Of a stretch of DNA of 64,000 nucleotides, positions 47,591-58,571 are shown in pieces. The position numbers and the translations under genes were made by a program. The stretch is from Labia minor (taxonomy: Eukaryota > Arthropoda > Insecta > Dermaptera > Spongiphoridae), in assembly GCA_963082975.1 (NCBI GenBank), contig OY720345.1, positions 4,167,001-4,231,000 on the forward strand, given 5' to 3'. The number at the start of each line of letters is the position of its first letter. Position 1 is the stretch's first letter. Below the pieces are notes generated by a model. The model made no database searches and had not been told where the DNA came from. It saw only the letters and a program-made list of their open reading frames with translations.

Positions 47591-48572
47591 CTATTATTAA
47601 TTTATAACATGAATCTATGTGTGTAAAGTAAAAAGTTGTACAGGGATAGATAGATTGATAAATTTAGTTAATAGATAAAATGAAATTTAATATTTTCATC
47701 TGAATTAATCAATCCATTAATTAATGAAAATAATATACAGATTTATAAAAAAAATAAAACTCGCTAACTACGTCACATGACTATTCGATTTCCTAATTAT
47801 ACACCCGTTCTCTTTGTCTAATGTAATCTTTTTTTATTGTCTAATATAATGCATATTGATTTCATATTTTTTTTTATGTTTTATTTTATTTCATATATTT
47901 CACAGATATGTTCACACAATTAAATCCATATATAGGTATATATTCTCGAACATTTCCTAATAAATGATTCTTACGATCATGCCTATAAAATTTATATTAC
48001 ATTTTCCCTGTGTGAAATTAATTAAATGATAAGAGAGAAATAAACATATTTCACTGACTCTTCAATATTGATTTTTTTACATATCGAAATTAAATTTACT
48101 TTATAATTTAATAAATAAATTATTAAAAAAATAATACATAATTATATAATTCTGTATTTTTACTTGTGAAATAATTAATCTTTCCTTGAATCTCTCAAGA
48201 TCAAGGTTGAAAAATATCTTGCGAATGATCGAGTTACATAAGTAATAATTAGTCATATAGAGAAATATATATAATAAGATTGACTATTAAATATTATACT
48301 AAATATAGTATAATTAAAATTATATATTATATTAAAAATATAAAAGTTTGAATAATCAAGTTCATTGCCCGACGACTTAAAGATTTAGTTTTTAATGTAC
48401 TAATAATAATAACTTAAGTACTTAATAATAAATAAATAAAATTATATTAAAAAAATATAGATATAATTATAAAATTTTAAAATATTAAAAATATAATAAT
48501 TGAATTTTTTTCGTATAAAGTGTATTTATATACTTATATACAATTTATTATTATTAATTAAAGTATATTTTT
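47591..48572. other. AT-rich DNA, no gene seen
   Basis: Extremely AT-rich. No repeat or frame recognised. Confidence 0.55.
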
Positions 48573-49096
48573 TTTTACTATCTCGCCAGAAATAGTATTT
48601 TTGCGATGACGAAAATTTTCGATGTTGAGAGTTTGATGTTTTTATACGTTTTGAAGGTTCCTGAAATATTTTCACTAAGATTGAGAAAAATGTCTGTGTG
48701 TATGTGGACAAGATTATGCAAAAATGGTTTGAGCTAGAATCATGAAATTTGGTACATGGGCACTATTCAAAATTCGTAGTTTTCTATCAACTTTTGAGAA
48801 ATGTAGCTCAACCGGAGAGGGTCATTACCTACAACGTTTTGATTTTTTTTCCTCTAAAGTGACCGTAAAAATAAAGATATAGGTTTGATAGTTTTTCACA
48901 TGATTAAAAATTGTATACAACTGCTATATATAGAATTTCAGCTTGAAGTACCAGAATTAATGACGTAGTGCCATCAATAAAGAGCTAAACATGCGCTGAT
49001 TTAATAAATATTATTTATTAATTTTAATTTAATTTTCTATTTAATTAAATTAAATTTAAATATAATATATTATGTTATTTAATCCAATTCAAATTG
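48573..49096 (+). repeat. Family A HINE-like element, 3' end missing
   Basis: TTTTTTACTATCTCGCCAGA at the left with the core and TG array. A small deletion joins CCAGAATTAA to TGACGTAGTGCC. The copy stops at AATCCAATTCAAATTG, just before the subterminal motif and hairpin. Confidence 0.9.
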
Positions 49097-49400
49097 TTTT
49101 AGTATTGTTTTAATTATTTATTTAGTAAGATTCCTCTTTGTGTGATTTAGACACTATATTTTACTATTACAATAAACAATAATTTTATAAAAATTGATTT
49201 CTAAACAACAATACCAAGATTTAAGAGTATAGTGATTAAATTTAAATATATAATAACATGAAAGATAAATATATATTAATTTTTAGCATTGATTTTTTGC
49301 ATAATGGAAGGGAATAAATTTGATTCTAGTGTATTTATTTAATTAAAATATTTTTTTCTCGAATGGATCATATTTATGCTTTTATGCGAAAGCAAATTTC

Positions 49401-49439
<39 letters not shown>

Positions 49440-49944
49440 GGAAAAAATGATGAAGATCTGTGACCGATATACGCCCTATTTGTCTTGCAAAGTTACATCA
49501 TGGTAATAAAAGTGAGGAGATATGAAATCATATTTAGAAACCCACCACCATCACTAACAACAACAACAACAACAACACAAGAAACTCAGAAAAATAGGAC
49601 AATAATGTTAATCATAAAAATAGAAAAAATAGAAATAAATTTTATTCTCATTCAACGTCGTCGAATGAGTCGTTCTTCGTTTGCCTTTTAATTTGATTTC
49701 ATCATCACCATTGAACTAAACACACTACTACTGTATAAAGTTAATATTTAAGATTTTATTTTCATATTATGCTAAATTATTTATAATATTTTTAATCTCC
49801 CTTCTCTGCCCTCCACAAACACACACACATTTATTTATACGCGACTAGAATAAATATAAAATTGAACTATTATATTTTAGGGCTGAATTTTCCTAAATAT
49901 ATTCATAGTATCTAATTTAAATCCATCTCGTACGTATATGTAGT
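49097..49944. other. AT-rich DNA with (AT)n and CAA runs
   Basis: (AT)n at 49405-49436 and a CAA run at 49557-49576, which creates a threonine-rich ORF. No gene seen. Confidence 0.55.
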
Positions 49945-50363
49945 AGGCAAATGACAATTTTAGGAAAATATCATTTGCCTAGACAAAAGGTATTTGGCTA
50001 AATTTTTATTGGGCAAATAGCTTTAACTATTACAGTAGCCAATTACGAAATTATTCAAATTTTTTTTTTATCTCTATTGTATATTTATCTACCTTCAGTG
50101 CAGTTTTGAGTTCTTAATTAATGGAAATGTCAAAATAAAAATCCATTTGGTATAAATAAAATAAATAAATTATAAAAATTTAATATTAGACAGTAAGGCG
50201 ATTTTACAAGTAAGAAAATATTTCATTATTTACTTAAATGATATTTTCGTATTTTAATTATAAAATTTTATATTGCTTAAATATCAGATTTTAAATTATT
50301 TTCCTAGTCAAATTGAAATAAAATAATAGTGGAAACTATTTGACCAGGCAAATGCTATTTTCT
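49945..50363. mobile_element. Possible MITE with inverted TTTGCC-type ends
   Basis: TAGGAAAATATCATTTGCCT at 49961 pairs, in reverse, with a matching stretch ending TAGCATTTTCT-type sequence at 50363 (about 20 of 26 positions). A 10-bp hairpin AGGCAAATGA/TCATTTGCCT sits at 49945-49980. Several other TTTGCC/GGCAAA copies occur inside. Target duplication and superfamily are not clear. Confidence 0.45.
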
Positions 50364-51100
50364 AAAAAAACGCCAATAATATACAATACATTAATAAAGT
50401 AGAATGTTTTCTATAAGAAATTATTTTATATATTCTATTGTATATGTATATTATAAAAATAAAAATTATACAATTTTTAATTAATAATATTGAATTTTAC
50501 ATTTTACTTTATACTGCCTAGAATGATTGGGCAGTATTTGCTGTCGAGTAGAGCAGATGTTATTGCACAGGTTTACATGGAAACCATTCCATTGCAAATA
50601 TCATGATCCTGTTAGTTGATGAACAACCAGATAGAATATTAATATTTAGATCCAATTCAGAATTCCTCTACTTAGGATTTAAATTATTTATTAATATTTA
50701 CTATAAATTGAAAATTTAATACATAAAATTCAAATAAGTAACTGGTTTGGGAAAATAATTAAATGAAAAAGGACATTATGGAATAGTAGGGATTCATTAA
50801 TTACATTCAAATATTTATAACAATTTTCCATTTATCTATTTTGAAAATAGTCAATTCTTCCTTTAATTCCTCCATATTCTTTTATTTCTCATTTATTCTT
50901 GAATCCACAAGGCATTTCCCAATTGGTTTTTCATAAATAACTTTTTTACTAAATATTTCTTTTTTTTTTTATCTACCCCCCCCCCCATTTTTACCTTCTC
51001 CATCTTTTAATTCTAATCATATTAATATTTTTAAATAATTATTTCTATATAATTATTTATTTATTATTATAAAAGTCAGCAAACAATGTCTAGGGCAGGC
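50364..51100. other. AT-rich DNA, no gene seen
   Basis: C-run at 50982-50992. A mixed patch at 50515-50630 lacks a frame. Confidence 0.5.
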
Positions 51101-51695
51101 AGGCCTGGCCAACCCGCGGCCCCCCAGTTAACTTTATATTTCTTTTGTAACTTTCATTTCATTTCTCGTCTGTGTATTCAAAAACAGAGAATATATTTGA
51201 AATAATTATAATTAATTTATTTTTTTTATTTAAAATATGTCCTACAAATTTTCAACTACATATTTGATTCCATAAAAAAGGAAGAAAAAAAGTTAGAAAT
51301 AATAGTAATTAATAGAGAATATATTGAATTCGAAGTGAGAAAATATGATAAATTATATTATTTGAAATATTTTCATGTCCATTTCTTGTTGAAGTGGAAA
51401 GTGTTCACGAAAATTTGCAAATGGAACTAATTGAGTTGCAAAGCAACAACGGATTAGAGCGAATTTTTGAATCCACTACAAAAATTAATTTTTATAATAA
51501 ATATGTCACATCTGTAAAATATCCCAACTTAAGAAATTTCTAAGTGTTGCAATTTTTGCAATTTAATTTACAAATGTAATTACCATTTGTTGAAAAATTC
51601 TGCTACTTTTATGGATTTCTATATCTTTATGAATTATTATTTTCAAACATGAAATACATAAAATTACTAATATTAATTTGTGTAAAATGTAATAA
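51101..51695 (+). pseudogene. Degraded hAT transposon: one end plus transposase C-terminus
   Basis: GGCCTGGCCAACCCGCGGCC (about 51108) looks like a Charlie-type hAT terminal repeat. Downstream, one frame from 51391 reads EVESVHENLQMELIELQSNN, then GLERIF and KYPNLRNF and a stop. A second frame near 51601-51660 reads CYFYGFLYLYELLFSNMKYI. This is the C-terminal dimerisation region of ZBED/Charlie-like hAT transposases (usual text LQMELIDLQ, YPNLR, YxCEQLFSxMK). The N-terminal two thirds and the right end are missing. Dead. Confidence 0.75.
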
Positions 51696-53569
51696 GAATT
51701 GAGAATTTTACTTAACTATTTGCCAAATTATAATAATAGTCAAAATTCGCATTAAATTTAAATTTAATTGTTTTATTTATTGTTAATATTTTATATATAT
51801 ATACATATAAGTTTTTTTATCTCCGAAATTTTATATTTTTACCTTATGTGCTCTTCTCTAATATAATAATAACAGTCATAACTCTATATCTAATGAAAGA
51901 ATCATTGTTCTTATAAGAAAAAAGCTAAAATAATACAATAGTAAGATTAAATCTTTTATTGGAAATTGTTAATGGATTGATGATATTTTTCACCAATGAT
52001 ATGCATCCCCTGGGTATGTGAGCGTATGTCTGACTTCTTCATTCATTCATTCAATAACTACGTTAATACAAGCAGAATTGAAATAATTCCAAATGGGATT
52101 ATAAGAATTTTATTATATCATAAATATGCTTGGTATTAAATATTATTCTACGATTTACACACTATGCCCGCTTTGATTTTTCATTTTTATGTGTCATCTA
52201 ATAAAATTATTTCTTTTAATTCCCCAAAATAATCTCTTTTCATCTCATAAACCAATTTTTCTCTCATTTTAACTTAATTATAATTTCCTATATTTTATTT
52301 CCATTTTAAACAACTCTTCATTATTTTATATAAGAGTATTCAGTTTTTTTTCTTAATTAAACCCTTAGAATTTATTTATTTTTTTTTTTTTTTAGAAATG
52401 GATAAGGGCTGACTAAATAAAATTGATAACAAAATCTTTCTTCAGAAACGATATCTTCTTTAAAAAAAAAAAAAAAAATCAATCACACATTGATTCTATA
52501 ATATTTTTAGTTGAGGATACTTTCTAATCTCGAATCCTGGTCCTTTTTTACTGATCAAAATCAACAATTGAGCTCCAAAATGCATTTTTCCAAAAAAAAT
52601 CTCTCTTCTTTAAGAATTCGTATAATCAGACTTTATCTAAAATTGAAAAGTTGCTGAAATGTCACGAGCGATGACGTCCACACATTTTAAGGGGAACATC
52701 GACTTATTTTACAGCCCTTTGATGTCATTTTCTCACTACGTTGGAACATCTGTCCACATGATAAAGCTACTAAATCATCCATAATCCCTTTTCCCCTTGA
52801 CAATGTTAAATTTTCTTCCTATTAAATGGATTCTCGTCAGGTACTTAACATAAAATAATTAAATCTTCGTCTTATACCATTATTAATTTAAACAATGCTT
52901 TAGCCATTTAAACGACTAATTTATAGTTAAATTTCCCATTTACGTTAACTTAATTATAGCTCATTGTTTTTTGTTTTTTGTTTTTTGTTTTACTTTTCCC
53001 ATGAAATCGTTTATGAAATTTTATTTAATCAGCATTCAAAACTCAAGTAGTGCCATTTTATTTCCTACTTCATCATTCTTATTAATTTAATATAGAAACT
53101 TATTTTTAGGTAAAAGTATTCAAAGTCACTACTATTTAGATATAGTGAACTTATTCATATTATAATAGTTCTTTATCAATTTTTCTTTAAATGAAAACAT
53201 ATTTTTTCTTAAAACGCGTATTTATTGACAATTACGTACTTATCTGTAAGTAAATATAAATTCAGACTTACAAACGCAGTGAAAGTTACTCACTCTTAAG
53301 TGAACCTCGTGTTTAAAAATATTCCCATACTATTTTAGACAATCTTTATCCGAATTTTCTGACTTCCAAAATACATAAATAATCAAACTCACAGTAGACA
53401 CTTGACAGTTTCAAAGACATGGTACTCAATAACTGATTAAAATTTATAATTTATTATTTCAAAATAAGCATTTCTTTACCTTTTCTCATTACTAACAAAA
53501 AAGTATTTCTTAATAAAATTTCTATAACAGGAATAACAGGCATTATAAATTATTTTATGGATAATATTA
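51696..53569. other. No gene recognised
   Basis: A mixed patch at 52640-52800 has no supported frame. Poly-A/T runs near 52380 and 52460. TTTTTTG units at 52966-52992. Confidence 0.5.
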
Positions 53570-53977
53570 TATATATATATATCTATCTCTTTGGCTCTAC
53601 GAAAGTTGAAAGTTTTTGGCCTCAGCAACTACATTTCTCCAAGTATCCCTATTCTGAGCCACAACCCTCCAAACCCTGCCCTCTCCCATCTCTCTCATGT
53701 CCCTTCCCACATTATCCACCCACCGCATCCTTAATCTTCCAAGCGGACGTTTTCCACTCGGTCTCCCCATCAATATATTTTTCGCCATTCTTTCCTCTCC
53801 CATTCTAGCCACGTACCCTGCCCATCGCAGCCTTCTCGATTTTATAATTCTAACTAAATCTGGAGATGTATAGAGATCATGCAATTCCTCCTTATGCGGT
53901 CTCCGCCATTCCCCGGTGACCTCATCTTTCTTTGGAAAATAAATGCTTCGCAGAATCCTATTCACGTTGGCTGGCAA
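53570..53977 (-). pseudogene. LINE ORF2 C-terminal tail, 5'-truncated
   Basis: A continuous minus-strand frame of about 126 residues: KDEVTGEWRRPHKEELHDLY, SRRLRWAGYVARMGEER, GRPSGKRPLGRLRMRW, WRVVAQNRDTWRNVV, AKNF. It is the conserved tail downstream of RT in arthropod non-LTR elements (often labelled endonuclease-reverse transcriptase). The 3' end runs into GAGATAGATATATAT. The 5' truncation point abuts a family A fragment. Too short to act alone. The open frame suggests a relatively young insertion. Confidence 0.85.
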
Positions 53978-54100
53978 TCACGCGCCAGCACGTGACGTGG
54001 TGTCATCAACAAAGAGCCAAAGTCGCGCTGGTTTAATATATGTGTTAATTAATCCAATTCAAATTTGCGAGATAGTCGAGTGGAGACACTCCAGCTTATT
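53974..54100 (+). repeat. Family A 3'-end fragment
   Basis: Starts at GCAATCACGCGCCAGCACGT and ends GCGAGATAGTCGAGTGGAGA, CACTCCAGCTTATT. The intact 3' terminus is kept while the 5' three quarters are missing, with the LINE tail joined at the break. Confidence 0.88.
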
Positions 54101-55769
54101 TCTTATGCAACGTTGAAAATTAATTATTATTTTTTCTACGAATATAAATATTTCGAGGATAATAGATAGATATAAAAAAAAAATGAGACAAAGAATTCTT
54201 ATTGATATTGTCAAAAGTAATTGTAAAACCACGAAATTGGAAGTACAATGTCTAAATATATGTTTAATTTGGTGAACAACGACCTCTTGAATGGCCATCA
54301 TTTGCTCCTCCCTTTTATATAAAAGAGCAACGTACTCTACTTAACATTTTGACCGGGTCAGGCTAATCCGTTTTAGATTGCCCTAGGATCCGGGATAAGC
54401 TTTAGCTTTAGCTTCGCTCGTCTCCCATATCGAAGTTGGCTTGGGGTTTGCTGATTTATGCGCTTCCCTTGACTTCTTGAGCCCTCAACGCATCACATTA
54501 CCTTCGGCTTAATTATCTAGAAAGAAAATATAGCGCCGATAAAAACAATTTCTTAATTAAAGTTTAAATGTCCAAGCGCCATTGGGAAACCAATTTCCTT
54601 AAATCTTGTTTTCGAGATAATAAATTCCTGATTGTTATTGAAATTGGTGTATGAGGTGGGGGGGGGGGGCTTTAATGAAATGACATTCTAAATGATCTGT
54701 ATACTGTATACATACGTCTTTTCTCCTTGGCCAGTCATTCATTGAAATCCCGAACAAGATTCGTTATCGAAATCAACATGGTTCATTAGCCATTTCATTA
54801 CCTGTTCCACATGGATCCATTATTTTAACCAATTCAATCTAATTTCACCGTCAAAATGTCACCTCCACTTTTCCTTTCACTTTCCAATTACTTTAGATTT
54901 GCTTGTTTAATAATCTCAAACACAATTTTAATTAACTTTATTTTGAATGAAAAAATAATATTTATAATGTATATACAATCAAAATCCCTATCAACACTTT
55001 TGGTTTTGCTTTTTTTCTTATTTTTTTTAATATAAAGTTTTGTTTATAATTCATAAAGAAAAAAATTATTTTGTTTTATTTTTATATTTTTATTTAAATA
55101 TTAATGAATAATAATAAATAAAATTTAATTTATTACTAAATTAAATATTATTTTTTTTATATTAATTATTTTCAAGTATTATTTTCAATATTTTTAATGT
55201 GAAATTTAATCATATATTTTTTATAAAATTAATTACATTTTATTTCTATTTTATTAAAATATAAATATAATTAATCTATATTATAATATATAATTTATAA
55301 TCATTTTAATTAATCTTACTATAAAGCATATCTTATTTATATTATAATATTATTAAAAAAAAAATAAAATAATAATAATAAAAATAATATATAATATATA
55401 ATTTCAATTCTTAAAATAACAACTTTTAGAATAGATTATTATAAATTAAAAGAAAAAAAAAATTCTATTTAATCATTCTGTGTGTGAATTAATATTTTTT
55501 ATATTCATTGACAAATATGTTTGAAGAGGTTCTTCTTCTTCTTCTCCTCGATATAAAGTTTGGATCATCATCTCTAAGCTTTACATATACATACATGATC
55601 CTCTACTTTTCATCGTATACATTCTTATACAATAAAAATAAATAAAGTTTTGTGTTTATAAGTCAAGTTTATTTTCAAGTATAAATTATAAACTATATTA
55701 TATAAGAGCTGTTTTCTAATGTTATTTTATTTATTTATTTATAAGAGAAGAGGAGTCACAGGGTAGGAG
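54101..55769. other. No gene recognised
   Basis: A mixed-composition stretch at 54290-54560 and a G-run (54658-54669) have no supported frame. 54940-55500 is extremely AT-rich. Confidence 0.5.
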
Positions 55770-55998
55770 GTAGCGTAGCACCGGGTTCAAGTCCCGGGCT
55801 TGGCAAAAAGATTTTCACTATGGGACGGAGTCAACCCAGCTCCCGGGATAAAAAGTAGCGCCTCCGATCAAGAAAATCAATGTAAAGTTTGATTGGAACC
55901 GTTCTACTGATCATAGGACACCTCATTGATATAACCAACTTGATAGGCGTTGTCCTTGCGTAGATCGTACAATAGTTTTTTTTTTTTTTTTTTTTTAT
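55770..55998 (+). repeat. tRNA-derived SINE, copy 4, degraded
   Basis: The head is eroded (GTAGCGTAGCACCGGGTTCA with the B box intact). The body reads CTATGGGACGGAGTCAACCC and CTGATCATAGGACACCTC, and it ends in a long T-run. Several small deletions relative to copies 2 and 5. Confidence 0.85.
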
Positions 55999-56009
55999 AA
56001 GATAAAGAG

Positions 56010-56091
56010 TAACTGAGAATAATAGGGACGTTTGGAGAAATGTGATTTCTGCAGCCAAGAATTTTTGAGTTCCTTATAGACACTGATTGTG

Positions 56092-56123
<32 letters not shown>
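56010..56123 (+). pseudogene. LINE 3' end fragment with (GATA)n tail
   Basis: The plus-strand translation NRDVWRNVISAAKNF, a stop and VP matches the last residues of the LINE tail. It is followed by TAGACACTGATTGTGAGATA and a GATA run of eight or so units. It lies just after the T-run of SINE copy 4. Confidence 0.75.
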
Positions 56124-56124
<1 letters not shown>

Positions 56125-56830
56125 TATTAGATTAACTCTTTCTTAAATTAATATTATTAATCAAAAAAACGATAAATTTAATTTTGATTTCAGTAATAAG
56201 CAAAACAAACTTTCTCTCGACTTATATGGCTGGCGATTGGTGGTGGACTATTAATCCGACTTTACTTAACTTTTCATTTGAACATTTCTTTCTTCTTTAA
56301 TTTCTTTTTTCTCTCTCTCTCTCTCTTATCTATTTTAATATTTCTGATTAAAAAAAAATGTTATTCGTTGATACTTTAGAGCCTAAATCTCAATGGATTA
56401 AAAAATCTTTTTCTTTTTTTTTTTTTTTTTTTTTTTATTATTTTATTCACCTTGTCAGCCAGAAGAGAGAACTGCTTTGTGGACAAAACGAGATTCTCAA
56501 TCTTAACGTAATTTTTTTTTTTTGCAAGAAGTTTCTATATCAATTTCCATTTTAGTTTCTATGCATAAATTATCATCCACAGTCAAATATTGATTATCTC
56601 CCAATTCGTTTCAAATATTTTATAGTCAAAAAGATTTATCCCTTTTCATTGTTTCCATTCATTCAAGCATAAAATCCACCTTCTTCTCTCTCTTTCCCTC
56701 TCTTGCAACCAATATAATATGTTGCTCATCGTTTCAACCATAACTCATTCATCTTAGTTTCTTCTTTCAATTTCTTTTTACAAAAAGGAAGTATGACCTT
56801 CTTTTCTAAGTCAGTAATATTTATTTTTTT
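56124..56830. other. AT- and pyrimidine-rich DNA, no gene seen
   Basis: (CT)n at 56311-56325 and T-runs at 56415-56434. A short frame at 56358-56555 is composition-driven. Confidence 0.5.
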
Positions 56831-56834
56831 TAAT

Positions 56835-56866
56835 AATTTTTTTTTTTATTTGTTTCAGGTGAGTTT
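56835..56866 (+). promoter_or_regulatory. Candidate recursive-splicing (ratchet) site
   Basis: A T-rich tract leads into ATTTGTTTCAG followed directly by GTGAGTTTGG, a fused acceptor and donor at 56859/56860. The ten bases before the junction (TTTGTTTCAG) and six after (GTGAGT) are identical to the 31479 site, but the surrounding sequences differ, so this is not a shared repeat. A second donor-like GTAAGG starts at 56925 and would define a 65-nt recursive-splice exon. Confidence 0.5.
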
Positions 56867-57477
56867 GGTGTTTGTTTGCTGAAGTTTCGTCTGAAAGTTT
56901 TTCCTCATTTTTCATACGAGTTGGTAAGGTACACAAATTCCCGAGCCATGCAGATTACATTCCCTCTTATGGCAGCATTAATGAATTATATGAAGTGTAA
57001 CTCAGTTGCAGACGTTGAGGGGAGGGGGAAGTAAGAGGCGATTTCCAGTTTAAATTCTCTTCCCAGATGCTTACATAAGCTCTCAACTAAGCCTCCCACA
57101 AGTCACCACGTTGCCATTATAAAGTCTTTCTCACCGATTTAAATTACCCTAGAAGAGAGAATTTTTTTTTATTATTATAAAATATATATATATAATCATA
57201 CTTCAATGTTGCTTATAAACTTCTAAGAATGTTTTTCTTTCAAAATTCACAAATTATCGATAATTTTAATTAATTATTAATTATTTCTTAATCTTTTTTT
57301 CAATTTAGTGGGATTTTTCTTTGACATTAAAATTCTCTGAAATATATAAATTATATACATAAGCAAATAATTGAAGGATTTTTCACATTAATGAAAGTTT
57401 TTAACGATAAATTGATGGTAGGGAAAAAGTATCATAAACACCTTGAATAATTTATTTGAATTCATTTATATATTAAA
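56867..57477. other. Less AT-rich stretch after the splice-like site
   Basis: 56880-57130 has balanced composition, includes GAGGGGAGGGGGAAG (about 57018) and shows no long frame or known repeat. It is a candidate for conserved non-coding sequence. The rest is AT-rich. Confidence 0.4.
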
Positions 57478-58168
57478 AATAAGCTGGAGTGTTTCCACTC
57501 GACTATCTCGCAAATTTGAATTGGATTAAATAACATAATATATTATATTTAAATTTAATTTAATTAAATATAAGTTATAAATTAAAAGTAATAAATAATA
57601 TTTATTAAACCAGCGCGTGTTTGGCACTTTGTTGATGGAACCACGTCACGTGATGGCGCATGATATGCAGTGTTAAAAAATTAATTTCGGTACTTTCAGC
57701 GATTCAATCAAGCTGAAATTATATATATATATATATATAGCAGTTTTATACAATTTTTAATCATGTGAAAGACTATCAAACATATATCTATCACTTTAGA
57801 GCAGGAGTGGGCAAATACTTTAAATTAAATTTTCAAAATGTCTCCCGGGCCGCAGGACCATATTTCGAAAACATCAAACCGGGACATTTGTAAAAAAAAT
57901 TTACCTTTTATTTTTTTTTAGAGCCATATTGAATGAAAGATCGAACTAAGAGCCTAATAACATAAGAATAAGGGCCGGATCCGGCCCGCGGGCTGACTTT
58001 TGCCCACCCCTGCTTTAGAGGAAAAAGAATCAAAACGTTGTAGGTAATGACCTTCTTCCGGTTGAGCTATATTTCTCAAAAGTTGATAGAAAACTACGAA
58101 TTTTGAATAATTCTCTTATACCAAATTTCATGTTTCTAGCTCAAACCGTTTCTGACGAGATAGTAAAA
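57478..58168 (-). repeat. Family A HINE-like element with nested hAT MITE
   Basis: The minus-strand copy has its 3' end (CACTCCAGCTTATT) at 57478 and 5' TTTTACTATCTCG at about 58166. The 5' part is shortened: the sequence jumps from AACGGTTTGAGC to the end, which removes the TG array. The core is split by a 211-bp hAT MITE and an (AT)n expansion at 57721-57739. Confidence 0.9.
57794..58020. mobile_element. hAT-type MITE with 8-bp target duplication
   Basis: The element itself is 57802-58012 (211 bp). Inverted ends are CAGGAGTGGGCAAA and TTTGCCCACCCCTG, with GGGCCGGATCCGGCCCGCGG next to the right end. The 8-bp target CTTTAGAG is duplicated exactly at 57794-57801 and 58013-58020. This end sequence and target length are diagnostic of the hAT superfamily. 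No transposase is encoded. It lies inside a family A core, so it is younger than that copy. Confidence 0.95.
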
Positions 58169-58481
58169 GACAAACAATTTCGTTTAACATAATAATAAAT
58201 AAACTAACTTATATATTTATAACAACTTGCCCTCCTACTGTCTTAACCCGAACATTTTTAACCATCTCACCAGGGTGTGCGAATAATTAAGTCGTTCATG
58301 ATGAAAATACTATTTTTAAAACGTTAGTTTTTAGTTTATCAGTTTCATTAATATAATAAAAAAAAACAAGCATACTAATTTTCATTAACATATCATATTT
58401 TTTAATAAATGTCAGTTATTTAGATTTCTGTTTCTTTTTTAAGGGTTGAATTGTAAACCTTTAATAACAAAAAAAAAACCT

Positions 58482-58571
58482 TTAAACCATTTCTCCTTCC
58501 ATTATCAGCTTGAAAAGTGCTTTGGCATCCATAGCCGGATCATCTGGATCAACTTCACGAATCGCTTCCAT
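58482..58571 (-). CDS. Short coding-like ORF or exon remnant, unknown
   Basis: A 29-codon minus-strand frame starting MEAIREVDPDDPAMDAKALF and ending MEGEMV before a stop. Its composition is far less AT-rich than the DNA around it, and the acidic, balanced residue usage looks like real protein. The frame also extends nine codons upstream of the ATG. It could be a small exon (the stop overlaps a weak GTTTAA donor), a fragment of a processed gene copy, or chance. I do not recognise the protein. Confidence 0.25.
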   Translation of the reverse strand: MEAIREVDPDDPAMDAKALFKLIMEGEMV

